Under the pieces are notes generated by a model. That model saw only the letters and a program-made list of their open reading frames with translations, ran no database searches and was not told the DNA's origin. Below, piece after piece: positions 25,294 to 34,294 of a stretch of 35,346 nt of DNA. Within the stretch, counting starts at the first letter, position 1; the number at the start of each line of letters is the position of its first letter. A program made the translations under genes and the position numbers. Source of the DNA: RGIG4708 sp045633845 (GTDB lineage: Bacteria > Bacillota > Clostridia > UMGS1810). The DNA is taken from positions 1 through 35,346 of the forward strand of contig JAZQZC010000003.1 of NCBI GenBank assembly GCA_045633845.1, read 5' to 3'.

Positions 25294-28200
25294 ATGACAG
25301 AAAAACATATAATATACGATTTTTTTATTTCTCATTCGGGAGCGGAAGTTGACGAGGCAGAGCGCCTTTGTGACATTTTGCACAGTATCAATCCTGAATG
25401 GGAAATATTTTTTGATAAAAGCTGTCTCGGCAGGGAGGGCGAATGGGCGCAAAAAATGTTTGAAGCAGCAGAGTATTCAAGGCATCTTATATTCCTTGCC
25501 AAAGCCCCCCAAACTCTTGAATTTCGCAAGGGTTGGGTTTCAAAAGAGGTGGAGTTTTTTTATAATCTGCAATCAACAGGCAAAAGATACGGAAGCGGTC
25601 AGCTTAATGTAAGCTACTTTGGCATAATTTACGGATGGAATTTGGAAAAGGATTTGTTTTCTGATGATGAGTATGGTCCGCTTTACCGCGCTATGTACAC
25701 TTCGCCAAATCATCTGATTATCGGACAAAATGACTCGGTAGCTGATTATTGTAACAGCATAAAGGACAAGGTTTTAACCATTGCTGCTCAAAGCAACAAT
25801 CCAATGCCTTCGCTTGTTCTGGACCGCTCTTTTAAATATGCCTCTGTAAAAGAAAGTGAGGATATTAATTTTAAAAAAGAGCGTATTGTTGACAGTCTTA
25901 TTCCTGAGCTTTTGGGCACAGGCAATATTGTAAGCTTTGAACAGATGCTTTCATATGTGCCGCAAAACCATATTGCCATTATTGGTGCCGAGGGCGGAAT
26001 AGGCAAAACCACAATGATGACAAAAATGTTTTTTAATTTGCTTGACAATGCTGTTGCAGGCAATGCTGCCGATTCACTTATTCCCATTTATATTAAAGGC
26101 AGCGCCCTTGCGGGTCGGGATTATCTGATTATGCGCTATATTGCCAAAAATCTTTTTGGCGAAAGCACAGCAGCCTCCTTTGACAGCCTCGAAACAGGTA
26201 AAATTATTAAAGCTCTTGAAGATGAATTTAAAAAGGACAGAGAAAGCCCCAACTATGTTCTTTTGATTGACGGATATAATGAAATTCCTGAGGGGGATGT
26301 ATTATCAAAATTCAATGATGAAATAGGCGAGTATTTAGATTGCTCAAAATACAAAAATGTCCGTGTTGTAATTTCGGGAAGATATATTGGCGAAAAATTT
26401 TTGCGCGATGATATAATTCAGTATTCTGTTAAAAGAATTGCATTTTCAAAGGTGAGAGAATATCTTGACCAAAACGGATTAACAAAAACCATAGCGCCTG
26501 CACTTATGGATATTTTGTCTATTCCTATGTACCTGACTATGTATGTAAATACTGCATTGGAGGACAAAATCAACAATCGTGCCGACCTTTTAAACAGTTT
26601 TGTAAACAGGCAGCTTGACAAAGATGCAGCTTCGGCAGACAGTGAGCGAACGAAGGCTCGTTATCGCTTTTTCCTTAAAACACTTTTGCCGTATATTGCA
26701 TATCGACTTTCGGTAAAGGACTCATCAACAGGTAATTTTGAATTGACATATGTCGAGATGCTAGACATTATGGCAGACGCCATAGATTATTATAATTCCC
26801 GCGAATATAAAAGCCGATGCGGTGAACACGAAAGAAAAATTTTTCGCACAATCGATATAACAAATGAATATGACCTTATTGATGTTGCCACAGGGTATTA
26901 TACCGAGGTTTGCAAGCTTTTGCGTGTTGAGCAAAGCGGAAAAGATGAAAAACACAAAAGATTTGACTTTATCCATCAGGTTTACCGAGATTTTTTTGCT
27001 GCAGTTTATATTTATGAGGATATACAATTTTGTGCTGAGAGTGTCACTTGCTGCCGCTCGCTTGAAAAAGCAATAAACGAACCTGATATTGTGCATCTTA
27101 CCATTGAGTTGTTAAACGAAAAATCACCGTACTTTGACAAAGAGAGCTTAAAGTGGAATTATGACTGCAATCAAAGCTCTGCACTCATTAAGCTTATTGA
27201 AAATTCACGTCAAAATGGTCAAAGTGAAAATTCTCAGTTTGTAGGAGAGGTTGTAAAGCTTTTAAAAATTTTGAGAGCTTATGATTTGTCGGGCTGCGAT
27301 TTTTCGGAGCTCAATCTTACAAAATCAAATTTTTGTTCGGCGGTTATGTCAAGATTTGATACTTTAGGCTCATACCCCTCGAGCTTTAAAAATTCAATAA
27401 TCAACAGTGAAAACATGCTTATCAACAGTCATAGTGCTCACGTTATGGCAGCGTGCACCAACCGTGATACAGTTGCAATTTATGATGCCTCCGGAGTTAT
27501 AAAAATATGGAAAAAGGGCGGTTTTGACAACAACCCTTTAAAAATAATAACAGGCATAACCTACAGGCTTCACAAAATTATTTTTTCACAGGATAACAAG
27601 GCAATATATGGTATGTCAGGGCATACTATTGTTGAAATACAGCTTCCTGAGGGCAATTTTGGCTATGGCGAAAAGGTGATGTACAGCTGCGGCAAAAGAT
27701 TAAGAGATATATTTCTTGACAAATCAGGAGAGCTTTATTTTACAACGGTGTTTAATTCATATAATCCAAAGCCTGTTTCAAACCCAGATATTCCCGATGA
27801 TGTTGACTTTTACGGAGTCAGCTCCGCATCTGCCGTAAGAGATGATAAATTGCAGGTTGCATTTGGCTATATTGCGGGATACAACGGTTTTAAGCTTTAT
27901 AATTTAAATGAGCAGGATTCCGAATGGAAGGAAGTTAGATTGGGAGTTTCCTGTTTGCTTGAGGAGTATGTTTATAAAATTGAAGCATATTTTAAAGAGT
28001 CTGGCTTATACGAAAAATTTTATAACAAAAGAGAAACAGACGGAAAACATTATTTTAATAAGCTCAAAAATTATCGCTGTGTTTACTTTAAATCACTTGT
28101 TTTTAAATACTGCAGCGAAAAATCGGAATACAGCTTAATTCCCGGCAGAATATGCAATTCTGTTATTAACAAAGCCAAACGTGAAAATATACCCATTGAC

Positions 28201-30102
28201 GCAGAGCTTTCAAAATTTTTGGATGAGCTTACTTTTGAATATAAACAAAAAATTTTCTCTCTTGAAAGGCAAAACAGAGCTCTGGCATATATGCACGGGC
28301 GAAATATTTCCTCAATGGAATATAAGTCGGGTACCGATATTTTACTTGTTACCTATTACAATGATTATGTATCCGAAAAAGATAACAAACACTATTATCA
28401 CACAACTGTTGCGGAGCTTAATACCTCCGATTTGTCATCAAAAGTCATTCATACACATACAGGGCACAGCAAAATACGTGCAATATATTCGTGTGATGAT
28501 ATAGTTATAATAAGTGCAGATAAGCTGTGGGTTGTACAAGCCGATGGTTGTGTATACAGTATTCCTGTTATTTTCGGCGGTTACGCTCATTATTTTTGCT
28601 GCAGGGAGGCATCCTTGTATTATATGGTGGCAGGTTCGGCTGTTTATCAGCTGAGCTCAGAGTTTACCTGCGTAAAAAGCTTTAGGCATCCTTATAAAAA
28701 TAGCATATTATATATGGTTGTGGGCGAAAATAATATTCCTTATCTTGTTGATAAAAGAACTCTTCAAAAATATTGGAATGATGAGGACAAATGTATTCCG
28801 ATGTTTAACCTTCAAAGCGGAAAAAGGCAATTGGTTTTGGAAAGAGGCAGAGTTATTCAGGGCAGCAAGGTGACAGATGATTATTTTGGCAAAACAATAA
28901 AGGAAAGGTCGGGCAAAGTAAACCTTTATAATGACGAAATTATAGAGGACAGTGTTTTGTTGCAGCGCAGCTTTTATGTGTCGGGGTGTGACTTTACTGG
29001 TGTGCAGGGTACGCTGAGAGAGCCTGAATATACAAAAATATTGAGCTTTTATGGTGCAATAACAGATGCACAAGTAAAAAAATCTGTTGTTGCCAAAAAG
29101 GAGCTTGATTTTGCCTATGAACCGTCGAATGTGCCTTTTGAGGAGCCTCTGGAGGTAAGGAATGCCGCTTCACCATATATTCTTGATGACAGGCAGCACT
29201 ACAGGCTTGCCCCGCAGCAATCAGATTTATATAATGAATGTGAAATCTGGGCAAAAATACAAAAAGGCAGCTATAAAAAGGATAGCCTTGAGCCGTCCGA
29301 TTATGCAATACTCGAAAGGGTTTATCAGCTGCAGTGTGTAACTCCCGAGATAGTTTATTATCTTATGGCTGCAGGGCTCATTGAGATGCCGCAGATTTAT
29401 GGTTATGACAAAGAAAAAATAGCAAAAAGAATGCACAAAACTTTGTTTTGTAATTTAAAGCTATTAAAAAAATATATTCATCCTGTCAGCAATCAGGCAG
29501 TGTACACATTTGACGATGTGTATGGCAAAACGCTTCTTTCGGGTACAAGCGGCGGTGTTTATGTAAGCGAACCGGTTTCCAACACAACACCCGTAAAAAT
29601 CTGCAAAAACCTTGTTTTGAATTTGTGGTTTTCGTACACTCTTATGAAATACAAGGATTTTGCATCAAAATATGATACTGAGGTAACATTTGATTCGGAA
29701 ATTGCGCTTATAAACAAAAGCGAGGTTATACGAAGGTACATAAAGCTCAACGAACAGGCGTTTTTTACAAGGATTATAAGAGGAGACTTAAGTGATGCCA
29801 AAATAAACAAAAACAAAAAACGGATAGCGTATTTTTGTAAACTGGCATCAAATTATCCTTATCTTTTAAACAAGGGAGTAAATGCAGGTCTCATCAAAGC
29901 TCCCGTAATTGTTATTATAGGTGAGAGCTTCGAGTATTGCAAAAAGCTCAATCGTGAATTTATGGGCATCTCGCCTCATATACGAAAAATATATACCTAT
30001 GATGCATTGCTTACCTACGGAATATCAAATGATTGTGAGGATATATATTTTGAATTTAAAGACGGCGAGGCATACAAGCTGAGCCTGAGTGATTTAATTT
30101 AA
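25294..30102 (+). CDS. Giant TIR-NACHT STAND NTPase with propeller-like sensor region
   Basis: The 1602-residue protein begins with a TIR domain (about residues 5-150). FFISHSGAEVDEAERL and WVSKEVEFF fit the fold, and Glu85 lies where TIR NADases carry the catalytic glutamate. A NACHT-type NTPase follows: Walker A GAEGGIGKTT (231-240), Walker B VLLIDGYNEI (322-331), and the helical end FIHQVYRDFFAA near 559-570. A pentapeptide-like patch (LSGCDFSELNLTKSNF) near 668 leads to beta-rich, WD40-like repeats such as VAIYDASGVIKIW. Near residue 1330 a winged-helix-like segment (DYAILERVYQLQCVTPEIVYYL) begins a C-terminal module of about 270 residues, resembling replication-relaxation proteins. Likely role: sensing an invader and killing or stalling the cell by consuming NAD+. 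TIR and NACHT are seen directly; the defence role is inferred. The start follows GTGAGGG. Confidence 0.88.
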   Translation: MTEKHIIYDFFISHSGAEVDEAERLCDILHSINPEWEIFFDKSCLGREGEWAQKMFEAAEYSRHLIFLAKAPQTLEFRKGWVSKEVEFFYNLQSTGKRYGSGQLNVSYFGIIYGWNLEKDLFSDDEYGPLYRAMYTSPNHLIIGQNDSVADYCNSIKDKVLTIAAQSNNPMPSLVLDRSFKYASVKESEDINFKKERIVDSLIPELLGTGNIVSFEQMLSYVPQNHIAIIGAEGGIGKTTMMTKMFFNLLDNAVAGNAADSLIPIYIKGSALAGRDYLIMRYIAKNLFGESTAASFDSLETGKIIKALEDEFKKDRESPNYVLLIDGYNEIPEGDVLSKFNDEIGEYLDCSKYKNVRVVISGRYIGEKFLRDDIIQYSVKRIAFSKVREYLDQNGLTKTIAPALMDILSIPMYLTMYVNTALEDKINNRADLLNSFVNRQLDKDAASADSERTKARYRFFLKTLLPYIAYRLSVKDSSTGNFELTYVEMLDIMADAIDYYNSREYKSRCGEHERKIFRTIDITNEYDLIDVATGYYTEVCKLLRVEQSGKDEKHKRFDFIHQVYRDFFAAVYIYEDIQFCAESVTCCRSLEKAINEPDIVHLTIELLNEKSPYFDKESLKWNYDCNQSSALIKLIENSRQNGQSENSQFVGEVVKLLKILRAYDLSGCDFSELNLTKSNFCSAVMSRFDTLGSYPSSFKNSIINSENMLINSHSAHVMAACTNRDTVAIYDASGVIKIWKKGGFDNNPLKIITGITYRLHKIIFSQDNKAIYGMSGHTIVEIQLPEGNFGYGEKVMYSCGKRLRDIFLDKSGELYFTTVFNSYNPKPVSNPDIPDDVDFYGVSSASAVRDDKLQVAFGYIAGYNGFKLYNLNEQDSEWKEVRLGVSCLLEEYVYKIEAYFKESGLYEKFYNKRETDGKHYFNKLKNYRCVYFKSLVFKYCSEKSEYSLIPGRICNSVINKAKRENIPIDAELSKFLDELTFEYKQKIFSLERQNRALAYMHGRNISSMEYKSGTDILLVTYYNDYVSEKDNKHYYHTTVAELNTSDLSSKVIHTHTGHSKIRAIYSCDDIVIISADKLWVVQADGCVYSIPVIFGGYAHYFCCREASLYYMVAGSAVYQLSSEFTCVKSFRHPYKNSILYMVVGENNIPYLVDKRTLQKYWNDEDKCIPMFNLQSGKRQLVLERGRVIQGSKVTDDYFGKTIKERSGKVNLYNDEIIEDSVLLQRSFYVSGCDFTGVQGTLREPEYTKILSFYGAITDAQVKKSVVAKKELDFAYEPSNVPFEEPLEVRNAASPYILDDRQHYRLAPQQSDLYNECEIWAKIQKGSYKKDSLEPSDYAILERVYQLQCVTPEIVYYLMAAGLIEMPQIYGYDKEKIAKRMHKTLFCNLKLLKKYIHPVSNQAVYTFDDVYGKTLLSGTSGGVYVSEPVSNTTPVKICKNLVLNLWFSYTLMKYKDFASKYDTEVTFDSEIALINKSEVIRRYIKLNEQAFFTRIIRGDLSDAKINKNKKRIAYFCKLASNYPYLLNKGVNAGLIKAPVIVIIGESFEYCKKLNREFMGISPHIRKIYTYDALLTYGISNDCEDIYFEFKDGEAYKLSLSDLI

Positions 30103-30120
30103 ATAGAAGTTGACAAACAA

Positions 30121-30322
30121 AAAGTTGACAAACGGGGAAGTTCGCATGACAACGGGGACATTCCTCGCTAGAGGTGTGTCCTCGCTTGTTGTGCGAACAG
30201 CCCCTCTGCCACAATTTAAACATATACATATAACAAGTTGACAAACGAGGACGCACGTGCAAGCACGAACTTCCCCGTTTGTCAACTCCGTTGTCATGCG
30301 AACATCCTCGTTTGTCAACTTT
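30121..30322. mobile_element. 202 bp palindromic element with 35 bp inverted ends
   Basis: The first 35 bases (30121-30155) match the inverted last 35 (30288-30322) at 33 positions. A unit resembling GTTGACAAACGGGGAAGTTC occurs inside as well, at 30237-30257 in forward and 30266-30286 in reverse orientation, with a partial copy at 30109-30118. No protein is encoded. It begins 18 bases after the TIR-NACHT stop and can fold into a large hairpin that may also end its transcript. MITE or REP-like origin is likely. Confidence 0.8.
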
Positions 30323-30401
30323 TGTTACGTTTCACCCTGACACAACATAAACTTTGCAAAAAACTTGCAAAATTTTATATGATGTGATATTATATAATGG
30401 T

Positions 30402-30677
30402 TAGCCATTGGAGTATTATTCGAACTCCGATTTAAATATATAAAAATTCCTGTAAACTGCGTTAAAATGCTCGCAAATACGCCCAGTATTCGCTGCGCTT
30501 TTGCCTTGTTTACAACAATTTTTATTATATTTAAATTCTTCGACCTGAAAGGCTTGTATTTTTGAGGGATTTTTGGTGCGGAGGACGAAGGAATGCTCGT
30601 GCCTTTCAAGGACGACAATCCAAAAAGCACCGAAAATACTGACTTTCAGGCGGGTTCGGATAATCCTCCAATGGCTA
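30402..30677 (-). repeat. 276 bp structured repeat, complete copy B
   Basis: Read on the minus strand, this copy aligns end to end with copy A (35199-35346 joined to 34-161), and both are 276 bases from TAGCC to GGCTA. Conserved blocks include TCCGAACCCGCCTGAAA, CCGCACCAAAA, TTTCAGGTCGA, AAGGCAAAA and ATTTTAACGCAG. The end stem (TAGCCATTGGAG with CTCCAATGGCTA) has another sequence in copy A but pairs there as well, and so does the hairpin at 30473-30493. CCTGAAA and TTTCAGG form a conserved inner stem. It lies between the TIR-NACHT gene and smc and contains no coding sequence. It may be a structured RNA or a mobile repeat; no known RNA family is recognised. Confidence 0.8.
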
Positions 30678-30698
30678 TTGTATGAAGTTTTTTAAGCG

Positions 30699-30728
30699 TA
30701 TAATACAAACGAAAAAGTTTTTGAGGTG
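30699..30728 (+). promoter_or_regulatory. Possible -10 box and ribosome site of smc
   Basis: TATAAT (30699-30704) is a good -10 box, but no matching -35 box is seen at 16-18 bases. GAGGTG (30723-30728) lies eight bases before the TTG at 30737 and decides that start. Confidence 0.45.
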
Positions 30729-30736
30729 TATTTAAT

Positions 30737-33700
30737 TTGTATTTAAAAGGTATTGAAGTAAACGGATTTAAATCCTTTGCAGACAAAATAAATCTTGAAT
30801 TCGGTCAGGGAATTACCGCTATCGTTGGTCCAAACGGCAGTGGTAAAAGTAATGTTTCCGATGCAATACGCTGGGTACTCGGCGAGCAGAGCGCAAAGAG
30901 TCTGCGCGGCGGCAAAATGGAGGATGTAATTTTTGCAGGTACTCAAAAGCGCAGCCCTATGGGCTTTGCACAGGTTTCTATTGTCTTTGACAACAAGTCA
31001 AAAATATTTAATTCCGAATTTGACGAAATAAAGGTTACCCGCAAGCTCCACCGCAGCGGCGAAAGTGAATTTTTAATCAACAATACCAACTGCCGTCTCC
31101 GTGATATCCACGAGCTTTTTATGGATACAGGTCTTGGCAGAGAGGGCTACTCTGTAATCGGTCAGGGTAAAATTGACCAGATACTTTCGTCAAAGGCAGA
31201 GGAACGCCGACATATATTTGAAGAGGCATCGGGTATCACAAAATACAAATATCGCAAAAACGATGCCGAAAAAAAGCTTGTTGCGGCAGATGACAATCTT
31301 GTTCGTATAAAAGATATTATCGAAACCTTGTCGGAGCAGGTAGGCCCATTAGAAAATCAATCAAAAAAAGCACGCAAATATCTTGACCTGCGCGAGCTTT
31401 TAAAAGGTCTTGATATTAATATTTCAATACGCAAAATTGACAAGCACCGCGAAAGCCTCAAAGAAGGACAGGAAAAATTTAATATTGCCTTTAATCACCT
31501 TAATGACGAAAAAAACAAGCTTCATACCCTTGAGGAAGCGATAGACCAAAAGACAACACAGCTTACCGAGCTCAACCGTCAGCTTACCGAGATAAGAGAG
31601 CAGGCATTTGCAGTAGAAAAAGGCAGCGGCAGCTTGCAGGGCAGAATAGAAATACTTTCAAACGACAGCAAAAACAACAGCGAAAATGCACTCCGATGGG
31701 AGGGCGAGGTTACTGCACTTCGTGAAAGAATAGATGCAATCGAAACAGAAAAAAAGCAAGTCTTAAACGATATCGCAGATATAAATTCTCAAAAAGCAGA
31801 GGCACAAAAAAGCCTTGCAAACAGCAGGCAGCAGCTTGATGAGCTTGACAAAAAAATAAATCAAATTTACGACCAGAGCGAAGAATACAAAAATCAGATT
31901 GTAGACCTCCTTGGCGAAATTTCGGCAATAAAGGCACGTTCGTCAAGTATGGATGTGTTGCTCAAGAATTTTGACGAACGTAAAGAAACCTTAGAGTCTG
32001 ACCTTACTGCCAAAAAACAGGCATATGAGCAGGCGGTAAAAAATCTTGAAAAATTAAATTCCGACCTTGACGAAAACAACAAAAAATCCGCTAAAGCGTC
32101 CGATGATATGGAAAAGCTCAAGGGCGAGTATTTTGATGTTGTCAAAAAGCTTGACAAAGCAAAAGAGGAACAAAACGAGTTTGTATCAAAGCTTAACGAA
32201 AAGCAGTCACGAAAAAATATCCTCGAGGACCTCGAAAAAGGCTATGAGGGATATTCAAAAAGCGTAAAGCACCTGCTTTCAAAAAATATTGCAGGCATAT
32301 GCGGCGTTGTATCAAAGCTTGTTGAGGTTGAGGACAAATATGTAACCGCAGCAGAAATTGCCCTCGGCAGTATGCTGCAAAACATTGTTGTTGCAGACGA
32401 AGCCACCGCAAAAAAATGCATCGAAGAATTAAAGCAATCCAAAACAGGCAGAGCAACATTTTTGCCCATTACGTCCATAAAGGGCGAAGCTATGCAAAAG
32501 CCTCCGATTAACGAAAAAGGTTATATAGGTTTGGCGTATGAACTTATTTCATATGACAAAAAGTATGACGGAATTTTTAAAAGTCTCCTTGGCAGATGCG
32601 TAATTGCCGACAATATAGACAATGCCGTAAATATTGCAAAGAAAAACGGCTACAAGTTTAAAATAGTAACTCTTGACGGTCAGGTTGTAAATGCGGGCGG
32701 CTCTATGACAGGCGGCAGCATAGGCAAAAACCAGAGCTTGCTCAGCCGTGCAAAGGATATCGAAAAGCTTGGCGAAGAAATTGCCCAAATGCAAAAAAAG
32801 GCAGACAAAGCCGATGATGAAATTGCACTCTACAAGCAGCAGATAAACAAAATGGCAGACAAAAAAGCGGAAATCGAGCAAACACTCAAAGCTTGTGAAC
32901 ACGAAGAAGTCCGCCTTAAATCACAGATTGCCTCCGAAAAGAGAATATCCGATGAGGCTCAGGGCTCAATTACAATGCTCACAAACGAGAGCGGCGACAT
33001 AATAAACGAAATTGCAGATATCGATAAGCAAAAAGGCACCTTTAAAGAGCAAATCACCGAGCTCGAAGAAAAAATCCGTATGGTACGTGAACAGCTCAAC
33101 AAAACGGAGCTTGCAGGCGCCGAGCTTGCCGAAACAAGAGAAAAACTTGTTGAGGGAGATACACAAAGCAAAATTGTTATCAGTTCGTTTGAAAAGGATA
33201 TTGCAGTTGCAAACGAAAAGCTTATACAGAGTGATGCAGACGTTAAAGAAACAATTGGACAAATTGAGCAAAAGCTTGCCGATATCAATTTTGTTGCTGA
33301 GCAAAACAAAAAAATCGATGAACAAATCGAAGAGGTTAAGCAGCAGATTGACAATGCAAAGCAAAACAGCGGACATCTGTACCAAAAAATAGATGCAATG
33401 CAAAAGGAGTATGACACTCAGAGCGAAAAGCTCCGTAATGCACAAGGCGACCTTAAATCACAAAATGATATTATTTACGATTTGCAGCAGGAGGTTGTAC
33501 GACTTGAGGCAAAAAACGAAAAGCTGGAAGCAGACACCGAAGCAATCATAAACAAGCTGTGGGAGGATTATGAGCTTACATACAACACTGCTCTTGAATT
33601 TAAAAAGACAGATTTTAATATGAACGAGGCGGTGTCTGAGGCGAATTCTCTCCGCAATCAAATAAAAGCTCTCGGTCACATCAACCTTGATGCAATAGAG

Positions 33701-34294
33701 CAGTACAAAGAGGTTAAACAAAGGTTTGATTACCTTACCGAACAAAAAAAAGACCTCGACGAAACAAAAGCAAAATTAGAGGGTATCATCCGCGAAATGC
33801 AGACAATAATGGTAAAGCAGTTCAACGAAACCTTTGAGGTTATTAAAAAGAAGTTTAGCGAAACATTTTCTGCATTGTTTGGCGGCGGTGTTGGTATACT
33901 TACATTGTCCGAACCCGATAATATCTTAGAGAGCGGTATCGAAATTGAGGTACAGCCTCCGGGCAAAAAGCTGCAGAATATGATGGCACTCTCAGGCGGC
34001 GAAAGAGCACTTTCGGCAATTGCACTTCTTTTTTCGGTGCTTGAGGTTCGTCCTACACCTTTTTGTATTCTCGACGAGGTTGAGGCAGCACTTGACGACA
34101 ACAACGTTTACCGCTTTGCCGACTATATCAAAAAATACAGCAGCGATACTCAGTTTATAGTTGTTACTCACCGTCGAGGCACAATGGAAGCGGCAGACAT
34201 TATGTATGGTGTAACAATGCAGGAAAAGGGTATTTCAAAGCTTTTGAAGCTCAAATTTGAAGATTTGGAGGAGTATAGCACAGATGGGGTTTAA
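30737..34294 (+). CDS. smc: Chromosome segregation protein SMC
   Basis: The 1185-residue protein has the full SMC plan: N-terminal ATPase half with Walker A GPNGSGKS (31-38), a long coiled coil, a hinge at about residues 519-680 with the glycine-rich stretch NAGGSMTGGS near its end, a second coiled coil, and the C-terminal half with LSGGERA near 1084 and Walker B FCILDEVEAALDD. It condenses and separates chromosomes together with ScpA and ScpB. The start is TTG 30737, with GAGGTG upstream and the usual first residues MYLKGIEVNGFKSF. It overlaps ftsY by 11 bases, a coupled pair usual in Bacillota. Confidence 0.98.
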   Translation: MYLKGIEVNGFKSFADKINLEFGQGITAIVGPNGSGKSNVSDAIRWVLGEQSAKSLRGGKMEDVIFAGTQKRSPMGFAQVSIVFDNKSKIFNSEFDEIKVTRKLHRSGESEFLINNTNCRLRDIHELFMDTGLGREGYSVIGQGKIDQILSSKAEERRHIFEEASGITKYKYRKNDAEKKLVAADDNLVRIKDIIETLSEQVGPLENQSKKARKYLDLRELLKGLDINISIRKIDKHRESLKEGQEKFNIAFNHLNDEKNKLHTLEEAIDQKTTQLTELNRQLTEIREQAFAVEKGSGSLQGRIEILSNDSKNNSENALRWEGEVTALRERIDAIETEKKQVLNDIADINSQKAEAQKSLANSRQQLDELDKKINQIYDQSEEYKNQIVDLLGEISAIKARSSSMDVLLKNFDERKETLESDLTAKKQAYEQAVKNLEKLNSDLDENNKKSAKASDDMEKLKGEYFDVVKKLDKAKEEQNEFVSKLNEKQSRKNILEDLEKGYEGYSKSVKHLLSKNIAGICGVVSKLVEVEDKYVTAAEIALGSMLQNIVVADEATAKKCIEELKQSKTGRATFLPITSIKGEAMQKPPINEKGYIGLAYELISYDKKYDGIFKSLLGRCVIADNIDNAVNIAKKNGYKFKIVTLDGQVVNAGGSMTGGSIGKNQSLLSRAKDIEKLGEEIAQMQKKADKADDEIALYKQQINKMADKKAEIEQTLKACEHEEVRLKSQIASEKRISDEAQGSITMLTNESGDIINEIADIDKQKGTFKEQITELEEKIRMVREQLNKTELAGAELAETREKLVEGDTQSKIVISSFEKDIAVANEKLIQSDADVKETIGQIEQKLADINFVAEQNKKIDEQIEEVKQQIDNAKQNSGHLYQKIDAMQKEYDTQSEKLRNAQGDLKSQNDIIYDLQQEVVRLEAKNEKLEADTEAIINKLWEDYELTYNTALEFKKTDFNMNEAVSEANSLRNQIKALGHINLDAIEQYKEVKQRFDYLTEQKKDLDETKAKLEGIIREMQTIMVKQFNETFEVIKKKFSETFSALFGGGVGILTLSEPDNILESGIEIEVQPPGKKLQNMMALSGGERALSAIALLFSVLEVRPTPFCILDEVEAALDDNNVYRFADYIKKYSSDTQFIVVTHRRGTMEAADIMYGVTMQEKGISKLLKLKFEDLEEYSTDGV

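Noticed and set aside
30402..30677. A CRISPR array or classical insertion sequence at the smc upstream repeat
   Set aside because: There are no regularly spaced short repeats and no transposase frame; the pattern is one long folded element.
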